A DNA stretch of 64,000 bases from an uncultured Porphyromonadaceae bacterium (GTDB lineage: Bacteria; Bacteroidota; Bacteroidia; Bacteroidales; UBA11471). Of this stretch, positions 27,358 to 34,493 are shown piece by piece (the stretch's first letter is position 1; each line of letters opens with the position of its first letter). The notes under the pieces were generated by a model. The model was not told where the DNA came from, searched no databases, and saw nothing but the letters and a program-made list of their open reading frames with translations. The stretch is from NCBI GenBank assembly GCA_900542765.1, contig UQOX01000011.1:1-64000 (forward strand), written 5' to 3'. The translations under genes were made by a program, and so were the position numbers.

Positions 27358-28575
27358 ATGAAAGTATTGTATCGTCGTCTTTTTTTCCTATGCAGCGCCC
27401 TGCTTCTTGTCCCTTTGGCAAGTTGCATCAAGGAGGAAAAGGCCAACGTCGAATGCGACATCGAAAACATCGTCGTCGCCCAGGAAGACCTCATTACCTA
27501 CACCAAGATAGACCGTAACCGGGCCATCGTCTCGATGAAACGGAAATCGGACGATTTTGCGGAGGAAATCAATCCCACCTACGTCGTTTCAGAAGGTGCC
27601 ACATACGTCATAGAGGACAAGAACGACCGGGACGCCGTACACATCGAACATGTAAAAGTGACATCGGAAGACCAACAGTACAGCAAAACCTACACCGTCA
27701 TATATACCCCGACCGATATTCCCGAAAACTTCGGATTTGAATACTGGACCCTCGAAGGCAAATACGAGAAATGCTACGAACACGGCATGACCATATCCAA
27801 CGATGACGGCACGACCGAACATTACCCCGACATCGACCTCTACCTGTGGGATAGCGGTAATTTGGGATTCTCGGCCGTGGCCAGCGGAAAAAGTGCCAAA
27901 GAATACCCGACCTTCTCGACCGACAATGCCCACAGCGGCAGCAAGGCCGCCAGGCTCGTCACCCGCAAAACCGGCTCACTGGGAGCCACCCTCGGCAAAC
28001 CTATTGCAGCCGGCAACATTTTCCTGGGAGAGTTCTCGGGCAAAGGCATCAACCTCATGTCGGAACCGTTGAAAGCGACCCGCTTCGGATACCCTTGCGA
28101 CCGGATACCCACCTCCTTCGAACTCTATTTCAAATACAAGCCCGGCACCTATGCCCACACCGGAGACGTCTTTGAAACCCGTGAAGGCACCCCCGACTTC
28201 TGCGCCATCTACGCCGTCTTTTTCGACAACGTAAAGGCCAAGGCCGAAAACCCGCTCAACATACCGACCCTCGACGGCTCGAACGTATTCACCAGCTCTT
28301 CAATCATCGCCATCGCCAACCTGCACACCTGCGACAACGCCGAATATCGCCAGTGGGAACAAGGGACCAACGGAGAATGGAAATTCATAAATATCCCCTT
28401 CAAGGGCGTAGATGAAAATGTCGACTACCTCACCCTTGTCGATCCCGAACGGTTGAAGAAGCAGGAATACAGCCTCACCATCGTCTGCTGTTCGAGCTAC
28501 TACGGCGACTTCTTCGAAGGCGCCATCGACAGTGAGCTCACCATCGATGACCTCACGATACATTACAAAAACTAA
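27358..28575 (+). CDS. PCMD-domain lipoprotein
   Basis: A 405-residue lipoprotein. The start at 27358 gives the signal MKVLYRRLFFLCSALLLV ending in LASC (Cys at about residue 22); an upstream in-frame Met at 27292 is less suitable. After the signal comes a domain of about 100 residues, then the PCMD (putative carbohydrate metabolism) domain from NFGFEYWTLEGKYEKC to the C-terminus ELTIDDLTIHYKN, with RFGYPCDRIPTSFELYFKY typical of the family. PCMD proteins are Bacteroidota surface or periplasmic lipoproteins of unknown exact role, thought to bind carbohydrate. An outer-membrane barrel gene follows by 31 bases, a common pairing. Confidence 0.85.
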   Translation: MKVLYRRLFFLCSALLLVPLASCIKEEKANVECDIENIVVAQEDLITYTKIDRNRAIVSMKRKSDDFAEEINPTYVVSEGATYVIEDKNDRDAVHIEHVKVTSEDQQYSKTYTVIYTPTDIPENFGFEYWTLEGKYEKCYEHGMTISNDDGTTEHYPDIDLYLWDSGNLGFSAVASGKSAKEYPTFSTDNAHSGSKAARLVTRKTGSLGATLGKPIAAGNIFLGEFSGKGINLMSEPLKATRFGYPCDRIPTSFELYFKYKPGTYAHTGDVFETREGTPDFCAIYAVFFDNVKAKAENPLNIPTLDGSNVFTSSSIIAIANLHTCDNAEYRQWEQGTNGEWKFINIPFKGVDENVDYLTLVDPERLKKQEYSLTIVCCSSYYGDFFEGAIDSELTIDDLTIHYKN

Positions 28576-28606
28576 ACAACTGTTTCACCCTCACTCCCAA
28601 CACCCG

Positions 28607-29404
28607 ATGAAAAAACAGTTTACATACCGCCACCTGCTCGTCGCATGCGTCCTTTTCCTGTCGGGAACCGCAACGGCAGCAACCGGCTTGGACAAGGAAG
28701 AGCCCGTAAAGGCCCTGTCGGAAAAATATCAGGAATACAAATCCTCGAAAGTGTATGAATTCAGTGTAAAAGCCGGATTCAATATCGGAGGCACCTCCCC
28801 CATGGGACTTCCGGCCGAGATACGCCAAATCAACGCCTTCGGGCCCACCCTCTCGCTATCGATTGGCGGCGATGCCATTCGCTGGTTTACCCCCAAATGG
28901 GGTCTTGACTTAGGCATACGTTTCGAGACCAAAGGCATGGAGACCAACGCCACCGTCAAGAACTACACCATCAAGCTGCTCAACGACGGAAGCTACATCG
29001 AAGGCATCTACACCGGCGATGTGGTAACCAAAGTCAACAACCAATACCTCACGATACCCCTGCAAGCGACTTACCGGCCAGCCAAGAGATGGACCCTGAA
29101 AGCCGGAATATTTGCCTCATTCCTGCTCAGAGGGAATTTCGATGGCGAAGCCAAAAACGGATATATGCGTACCCACCCCACCGAGCCGAAACTCGAAACC
29201 GATGCTCCCTATGACTTCTCGTCGGACATCAGGCAATTTGACTGGGGCATAGATGCCGGCGCCGAGTTTGTCGCCTACAAGCACCTCTCGATTTATGCCG
29301 ATTTGACGTGGGGACTCTTACCCATATTCCCAAGCGATTTTACCGCCGTAGGATTTAAAATGTACAATGTATATCTCAACTTGGGATTTGCCTACGTTTT
29401 CTAA
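28607..29404 (+). CDS. Outer-membrane beta-barrel protein, PorT-like
   Basis: A 265-residue protein with a signal peptide (MKKQFTYRHLLVACVLFLSGTATA) and alternating hydrophobic strands throughout (FSVKAGFNIGG, WGLDLGIRFETKGM, LTIPLQATYRP, WTLKAGIFASFLL), ending in the C-terminal strand YNVYLNLGFAYVF with a terminal Phe. This is the pattern of an eight- to ten-stranded barrel. The start at 28607 is chosen because the longer frame overlaps the PCMD gene. The role is unknown; co-transcription with the PCMD lipoprotein suggests the two act together at the outer membrane (inference). Confidence 0.82.
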   Translation: MKKQFTYRHLLVACVLFLSGTATAATGLDKEEPVKALSEKYQEYKSSKVYEFSVKAGFNIGGTSPMGLPAEIRQINAFGPTLSLSIGGDAIRWFTPKWGLDLGIRFETKGMETNATVKNYTIKLLNDGSYIEGIYTGDVVTKVNNQYLTIPLQATYRPAKRWTLKAGIFASFLLRGNFDGEAKNGYMRTHPTEPKLETDAPYDFSSDIRQFDWGIDAGAEFVAYKHLSIYADLTWGLLPIFPSDFTAVGFKMYNVYLNLGFAYVF

Positions 29405-29425
29405 CTAGGCAACCGCATAGTCCCG

Positions 29426-30595
29426 TTACCTGCGGTCTTCGGGATAAAGTAAATATTGACGGCGCAACTCCTTGTACGCCGTCAATTTTTTTTGCCAAGC
29501 AGCTCGTATTTCGGCTTCACTCTTTCCGGCCAAAATATCCCGACGCACCCCGCTGTTGCCCATCAACTTGTCGAAAAACGAAGGGCTCGAAAAGAAATCG
29601 GGACGACCGCCTGAGAGATGAAAGAAGCGCAGGAGGTAACGGAGGGTCAGCCCATGCGGCGGAAGCGAGTCGCGCAAGTCGATGCCATAGCACACACGGT
29701 CGCGCTGCAACGGGTTCTTGTCATATCCCGGCAACGACACCGGCGTGAAGGTAAAAGAGCCGAAAGTCGAGTCGGGATAACCAATGACCTGGAAAGGCAT
29801 ATACGTTCCACGCCCCACACTCACCCGGGTGGCCTCGAAAAAGCAAAGCGAAGGATAGAACTGTATCGCCTGGTCGTTAGGCAGATTGGGCGAAGGTTTT
29901 ACCGGCAGCGAATAAGGCTCGCCGTGACGCCACCCGACAAGAGGCACTACGCTCAGATCCACGCCGGCCGTTCCGCCCCAATTCTCCCCGCGAATCATGG
30001 AGGCCAACTCCCCCACGGTAAGCCCGTGCAGCACCGGCAAGGGCAGGGTTCCCACAAAGGAGCGCAAAGAGTCTTCGAGCACAGGGCCATCGACATAATC
30101 ACAGGGATTGGGCCGGTCGAGCACCCACAGGGAGACCCCTTGTTCGGCGCAAGCCTGCATGAGATAATAGAGCGTAGAGATGTAAGTATAGAAACGCGCT
30201 CCGACATCTTGAATATCAAAAATCACCACATCGACCCCCTGCAACTGGGAAGGGGTCGGTTTCTTGTTTTTCCCATAGAGGGAATAGACCGGCAAGCCGG
30301 TGCGCACATCACGTCCGTCGGTCAAGACTTCACCGGCATCGGCCTGGCCACGCAAGCCGTGCTCGGGAGCAAACAGAGCGACAAGCCGCACTCCGCGGGC
30401 CAGGAGGGTATCGGCCAAGTGGGTCGATGTGCCCGACAACAAAGAGGTATGATTCACGGCCAAAGCGACCCGGCGCCCTTCGAGACGAGGCAACCAGGTT
30501 TCGAGACGATCGGCGCCCACCTGCACCGGCTGTTGCGAAATGGCAGGGGCGACCGACGTAAAGAGAAAAAGGAGTATAATCGAAAATGCTTTCAT
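29426..30595 (-). CDS. namZ: NamZ-family (DUF1343) exo-N-acetylmuramidase
   Basis: A 390-residue exported enzyme. A signal peptide (MKAFSIILLFLFTSVAPAIS) is followed by the DUF1343 pattern: RRVALAVNHTSLL, LFAPEHGLRGQADAG, VVIFDIQDVGARFYTYI, LDRPNPCDYVDGPVLE, VLHGLTVGELA and RGTYMPFQVIG. The family includes NamZ (GH171), which removes terminal N-acetylmuramic acid from peptidoglycan fragments, so a role in wall-fragment recycling or scavenging in the periplasm is likely. The start at 30595 gives a proper signal; the longer frame adds 20 residues ahead of it. It is convergent with the barrel gene. Confidence 0.9.
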   Translation of the reverse strand: MKAFSIILLFLFTSVAPAISQQPVQVGADRLETWLPRLEGRRVALAVNHTSLLSGTSTHLADTLLARGVRLVALFAPEHGLRGQADAGEVLTDGRDVRTGLPVYSLYGKNKKPTPSQLQGVDVVIFDIQDVGARFYTYISTLYYLMQACAEQGVSLWVLDRPNPCDYVDGPVLEDSLRSFVGTLPLPVLHGLTVGELASMIRGENWGGTAGVDLSVVPLVGWRHGEPYSLPVKPSPNLPNDQAIQFYPSLCFFEATRVSVGRGTYMPFQVIGYPDSTFGSFTFTPVSLPGYDKNPLQRDRVCYGIDLRDSLPPHGLTLRYLLRFFHLSGGRPDFFSSPSFFDKLMGNSGVRRDILAGKSEAEIRAAWQKKLTAYKELRRQYLLYPEDRR

Positions 30596-30789
30596 CAGTT
30601 GTGGTTTGATGTCGTAAAGATAATGATAAAAAATATTCGACGGCTTTTCGACCAAAGAATAACCGCGTCACGCCAAGCGCAAAGGCAAGCCTCTTTACCG
30701 CCACCGGATTTTCCGGTCTTTTCGAAGAAAGGAGATGACAACCCGGCATAGGCTGGTCCGAAAACTTCCTGTTCCGATTGTTTCAGCTC

Positions 30790-31060
30790 TCGCCTTTTCA
30801 CACCTTTGCAGAAGACGGCTCGGCAAAATCAAACTCGAAAACTTGGGCTTCCGTTTGCTTCTGCTCTTGCCTTTCATTATCTTTGTTTCACGAAGATAGA
30901 GGCGGTTCGGGATATAAATATCTGAAACGAGTTTCGATATTATATTCTCCACTAGCCTTTCACTATCTTTGTAGAAGATAGGAGTCGGCTCGGCTCTCCC
31001 AAAGTTGAGAACTCTCGTTTTCATTTGTCTCAGTCCCCGTCTTTCGCTATCTTTGTTCCG
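30790..31060 (+). repeat. Array of four promoter-like repeats, about 77-86 bases apart
   Basis: The 517-base gap 30596-31112 holds no convincing gene. It contains four repeats of the pattern CTTTC(A/G)-TATCTTTG, with -7 elements at 30801-30808 (CACCTTTG), 30878-30885, 30964-30971 and 31048-31055 (all TATCTTTG). Each is preceded by a CTTTC or CTTTT block and the first and third are followed by similar GAAGA..GG..CGGCTCGGC stretches (30811-30823 and 30974-30993). The last element lies 58 bases before the start codon at 31113. I take it as a tandemly repeated promoter-bearing element; similar interspersed elements are, from memory, found in other Bacteroidales. Confidence 0.65.
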
Positions 31061-31112
31061 ATCACATCGAAAAAGCATCTTTATTACCAACCCGACCTTT
31101 TGTCTGCCTCGT

Positions 31113-31601
31113 ATGAAAAGCACCGCCATTCTCACCCTCGCCCTCCTATGGAGCGCCGTTGCCATTGGCCAACCGCTCGAAACATCGACTTCGGGCAACG
31201 CTCCTGTTCCCATAGAGCAATCGGCCGGAAAAAGGGAAATTCCATTTGACCAGGCCATCATGATACTGGGATTTGAGAAACCCCTCGCGTCGAAAAAGGA
31301 ATCGCTTATCGTGCAGAACCGAACCCAGGAAACGGTCACCCGCATCATACTGCGCCTCGTGTATAAAACGCCCCAAGATGAGATGCTCGATTACCGCGAA
31401 ATCGTCCTCGACGAAGAGATTCTCCCGGGTATGACCAAGAAATTCACCATCGACAGTTTCGACGAGAACCGGCAATATTACTACTACCTGACCCCGCCCA
31501 CGGGAAAGAGCATCGAGTCGAGCTACCCCTTCAAGATTACCTTCAACCTGCTGCGTTACGATATTGCCATCACAAGTCCGTCGACGGCAAACGACAAGTA
31601 A
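31113..31601 (+). CDS. Small secreted protein of unknown function
   Basis: A 162-residue protein with a signal peptide (MKSTAILTLALLWSAVAIG). The mature part looks like one beta-sandwich (KKESLIVQNRTQETVTRIILR, LPGMTKKFTIDSF, FKITFNLLRYDI) similar in feel to small periplasmic FxLYD-type domains, but I do not recognise a family. The start at 31113 is chosen because the longer frame (31005) would run through the promoter-like repeats. It lies behind the repeat array and 132 bases ahead of hsp20; the intervening gap shows no terminator, so the two may share transcripts. Confidence 0.7.
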   Translation: MKSTAILTLALLWSAVAIGQPLETSTSGNAPVPIEQSAGKREIPFDQAIMILGFEKPLASKKESLIVQNRTQETVTRIILRLVYKTPQDEMLDYREIVLDEEILPGMTKKFTIDSFDENRQYYYYLTPPTGKSIESSYPFKITFNLLRYDIAITSPSTANDK

Positions 31602-31733
31602 CCGACGACCGGCAACCAAACATTTTCCCTTCCCGAGATGTTCTACCTGAGAAACGAGACGCGAGACAAGACCTTGCGCCTCGCCGGAGAATATCAACTT
31701 CATTGTTTTACCAAATTATCGGGAGGAAATAAC

Positions 31734-32159
31734 ATGACACCTACCAAAACCCAAACGCAATGGTTACCGTCGATTTTCAATGACTTTTTCGGCAACGAAT
31801 GGATTACCAAGAACCGTTCGGCGGTACCGGCCGTCAATATCATGGAAAACGAAAACGCCTACCATGTCGAAGTGGCCGTACCCGGATTGAAAAAAGAAGA
31901 CATCAACGTGCGCATCGATGAAAACGGCCACATGATTATCACCGTCGACACACAGAAGGAAAAAGAGGACGAAGCACAAAAAGGGAAATATATCCGTCGG
32001 GAATTTTCCTGCACCCAGTTCCGTCAGACGCTCCTGCTTCCCGAAAATATCGACGAGGCGAAAATCGAGGCGAAATATGAAAGCGGATTGCTCGCCATAG
32101 CGATTCCCAAAAAGAAAACGGCCGAGAGCACCGAGCCCAAGAAAATCGCCATCAAATAA
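31734..32159 (+). CDS. Hsp20 / alpha-crystallin small heat-shock protein
   Basis: A 141-residue cytoplasmic ATP-independent holdase chaperone. The N-terminal arm (MTPTKTQTQWLPSIFNDFFG) is followed by the alpha-crystallin domain (VPAVNIMENENAYHVEVAVPG to YESGLLAIAIPKKK), with the conserved PGLKKEDINV and the GLLAIAIP segment, and a short tail. The start at 31734 follows GGGAGGAAATAAC, a strong Shine-Dalgarno sequence, which is unusual in Bacteroidota where most genes lack one. A bidirectional terminator follows. Confidence 0.93.
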   Translation: MTPTKTQTQWLPSIFNDFFGNEWITKNRSAVPAVNIMENENAYHVEVAVPGLKKEDINVRIDENGHMIITVDTQKEKEDEAQKGKYIRREFSCTQFRQTLLLPENIDEAKIEAKYESGLLAIAIPKKKTAESTEPKKIAIK

Positions 32160-32180
32160 GTCAATCCATCGGAATAAAGA

Positions 32181-32213
32181 AAAAGGGACGCCCGCACGGG
32201 CGTCCCTTTTTTT
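32181..32213. terminator. Bidirectional terminator between hsp20 and the GT2 gene
   Basis: A stem of GGGACGCCCG-type sequence (32181-32194 with 32197-32210) flanked by A and T runs on both sides, so it can stop transcription from either direction. It overlaps the last bases of the convergent glycosyltransferase gene. Confidence 0.85.
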
Positions 32214-33405
32214 ACACTTTCATGCTGCCCCAAGTACGGTTCTCCTCCCGACGACGACGCACCGAGAAAGCCTCTTTGAGACCCACCAACGGCCGCAACC
32301 ATTCATAGCCCATAACCCGGAAGCCCAGGCAAGGAATATCCAATGCACGAGCCAACCGCTTGTAAAAAAGCGCCTGCATGAGCGCCCGCCACAACAGAAG
32401 CAAAAGAGTCGTAAACCATACCACCGGGTGCAACGGCTGCATGGCCCACATGCCCCCCAAAGCGGCATAGAAAAGATACACCGACCATTGCTCGAAAAGA
32501 AAGAGCCACCGCCGGCTGTGATGCAAATAGGGAGCGGTGAAGAGATAGCGAAGTTTGGTATGCCGCCAAAGCGAAACGGCATCATCGGTAACGGCATCGA
32601 CCCGACTCTCGGGGGCTATTTCGACTCGGGTATTTTGGCCGGTCGCCACCTCATTGATAAAAAGGTCATCATCACCATAACGGAGATTCAACGTGCGGGA
32701 AAAGCCCTTGTGGTCGAAGAAGAGCGATTTGCGATAGACGACATTGGTACCCTCGCCCATATAGGGGTTCCCCCGCAACGCGCAAGACAGATAGCGCGCC
32801 GCAAAAAGCAGACGATCATAGGCCGCATAACGAGAAAGCCCCACCTGCTCCGACTCGAAACGCGTGTAACCCAATACAATACCCACCTCATCGGAAAATC
32901 GGCGCATCATGTTTCGCAACCAATAACGCGAGGCCGGACGACAAGTGGCATCGAGGAGCACGACATACTCATTCCGCACCGCTTTGAATCCCAACGTAAT
33001 AGCCAGTTTCCTACGGCTCAATGCACAGGCATCGGAGGGAACATAGGTCGAATAGAGTCGCGGGAAACGGTCGGCATAGAGACGAAGCAGGTCGCGCGTC
33101 TCGTCGGTCGAAGCATCATCGACCACCACCACTTCGAAATCGGGATAATCCTGGGCGAAAAGCTCGGGCAAGTTCCGACGCAACGATGCCGCATTGTCAC
33201 AAGCATAGACAATCAGTGAAACCGGAGGCAACGGCCCCTCGTCGGGAATATTCGCGTCGGAGCGGCTGGCCCGCAGCACCCGGGCGTAATAGGCCACATC
33301 GACATAGAGCAGGAAAAGCATCAGGAGAAAAGCCACGACACCGCACACCAGCACACCGGGATTCATGGGCTGCATGAGGGCATCGACAAAAGATTCAAAC
33401 ATCAT
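32212..33405 (-). CDS. Membrane-bound family 2 glycosyltransferase
   Basis: A 397-residue protein: an N-terminal helix (about 16-38), a cytoplasmic GT-A domain (VSLIVYACDNAASLRRNLPE, VVVVDDASTDETRDLL, with LLDATCRPA as the metal-binding region) and two or three C-terminal helices (about 305-355). A GDDDLFINEVA motif and a later WRHTKLRYLFTAPY segment (QxxRW-like) suggest a processive or lipid-linked transferase. It lies beside, and convergent to hsp20, on the opposite strand to the wza cluster, so it may add a sugar to the same polysaccharide or have a separate role. Confidence 0.85.
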   Translation of the reverse strand: MMFESFVDALMQPMNPGVLVCGVVAFLLMLFLLYVDVAYYARVLRASRSDANIPDEGPLPPVSLIVYACDNAASLRRNLPELFAQDYPDFEVVVVDDASTDETRDLLRLYADRFPRLYSTYVPSDACALSRRKLAITLGFKAVRNEYVVLLDATCRPASRYWLRNMMRRFSDEVGIVLGYTRFESEQVGLSRYAAYDRLLFAARYLSCALRGNPYMGEGTNVVYRKSLFFDHKGFSRTLNLRYGDDDLFINEVATGQNTRVEIAPESRVDAVTDDAVSLWRHTKLRYLFTAPYLHHSRRWLFLFEQWSVYLFYAALGGMWAMQPLHPVVWFTTLLLLLWRALMQALFYKRLARALDIPCLGFRVMGYEWLRPLVGLKEAFSVRRRREENRTWGSMKV

Positions 33406-33428
33406 AGGTCATGCGCATTTAGGCGACA

Positions 33429-33460
33429 CAAAAATACTCAATCCCGACGAGTCGCCCAAG
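33429..33460 (-). promoter_or_regulatory. Promoter for the GT2 gene
   Basis: On the minus strand: CTTG (33457-33460), 20 bases, TATTTTTG (33429-33436), 24 bases before the start codon at 33405. Confidence 0.5.
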
Positions 33461-33597
33461 CAGAATCACGCGTTTTTGAAAAACACACGACAAGGAATCT
33501 CATGGGGTGACGACAATTCCCGGCCGGCTCACACATATCGGGAAAACACAGGACAACAAAAAGAGGAATTCTCCGTTTAGAAATATAAAAGCCATAT

Positions 33598-33629
33598 TTT
33601 GCAAATAACACCCAAAGGGGCTATATTTG
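33598..33629 (+). promoter_or_regulatory. Bacteroidota-type promoter of the polysaccharide export genes
   Basis: TTTG (33598-33601), 20 bases, TATATTTG (33622-33629), 31 bases before the wza-like start at 33660. It excludes the longer frame starting at 33627. Confidence 0.7.
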
Positions 33630-33659
33630 CATGCCGAACACAGAAAACACAGACACTTC

Positions 33660-34463
33660 ATGAAGAAAAAAGTTTCTTTTACGCTGCTGCTACTCTCAGC
33701 CGTTCTTTTTCACTCGTGCAAATCCTATAAAGACATCACCTATGTACAAGGGTTGGAGTCGGGCGATGTTGTCCAACTGGCCGAGAAAATCGCCACCACC
33801 ATCAACACCAACGACGCACTGCTCATCACCGTTTCGGCGGCCAATCCCGAAGCGGTAGCCCTCTACAATCCGCCCGTGACCAACTCGCTGAAACCGGGAG
33901 AAACGTTGGTCTCCTCCACCCCCTCGTTGCAAAACTACCTCGTCGACGCCGACGGGTACATCGACTTTCCCTCGCTGGGACGCATCAAAGCGGCCGGTCT
34001 CACCCGTTCGCAACTCGAACGATATATCAAATCCGAATTGGAATCGGTCGTAACCGACCCCATCGTAAAAGTGCAGATACTCACCAATAACATCACCGTA
34101 CTGGGAGAAGTGACCATGCCGGGCACGTTTGAAATACCCAACGAACGCCTGTCGCTGTTCGAAGCCCTGGGCTTGGCCAAAGACCTCACCATCTACGCCC
34201 GCCGCGACAACATTCTCATCACCCGGGAAACAGAAGAGGGCAAACTCACCGGCATACGGGTCGACCTCACCAGTCCCGACGTATTCTCTTCGCCGGGATT
34301 CTATCTGCAAAAAGGCGATGTCGTGTATGTCGAGCCCAATGAATACCGCAAGTCCAACTCAACATACAACAGCAACAAGCAATTCAACGTGTCGATGATT
34401 TCGACCATAATCAGTGGTGTATCGGTTATCGCCTCTCTCATTATCGCATTATTTGTCAAGTAA
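33660..34463 (+). CDS. Wza-type outer-membrane polysaccharide export lipoprotein
   Basis: A 267-residue lipoprotein with the signal MKKKVSFTLLLLSAVLFHSC (Cys at residue 20). It has the Poly_export domain (NTNDALLITVSAANPEAVALY, VDADGYIDFPSLGRIKAAG) and a SLBB-like domain (ITVLGEVTMPGTFEIPNERLS), then a C-terminal transmembrane helix (about 246-265). That C-terminal helix is the usual Bacteroidota form, shorter than E. coli Wza. It forms the export channel with the Wzc-type kinase that follows by 30 bases. Confidence 0.93.
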   Translation: MKKKVSFTLLLLSAVLFHSCKSYKDITYVQGLESGDVVQLAEKIATTINTNDALLITVSAANPEAVALYNPPVTNSLKPGETLVSSTPSLQNYLVDADGYIDFPSLGRIKAAGLTRSQLERYIKSELESVVTDPIVKVQILTNNITVLGEVTMPGTFEIPNERLSLFEALGLAKDLTIYARRDNILITRETEEGKLTGIRVDLTSPDVFSSPGFYLQKGDVVYVEPNEYRKSNSTYNSNKQFNVSMISTIISGVSVIASLIIALFVK

Positions 34464-34493
34464 TCACCTTGCTTCAATATACCCAAGATATTC

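Noticed and set aside
30695..31348. 217-residue minus-strand frame across the promoter-repeat array
   Set aside because: It spans the repeats and the start of the secreted protein, with low-complexity basic sequence and no start context. The repeats explain the open frame better.
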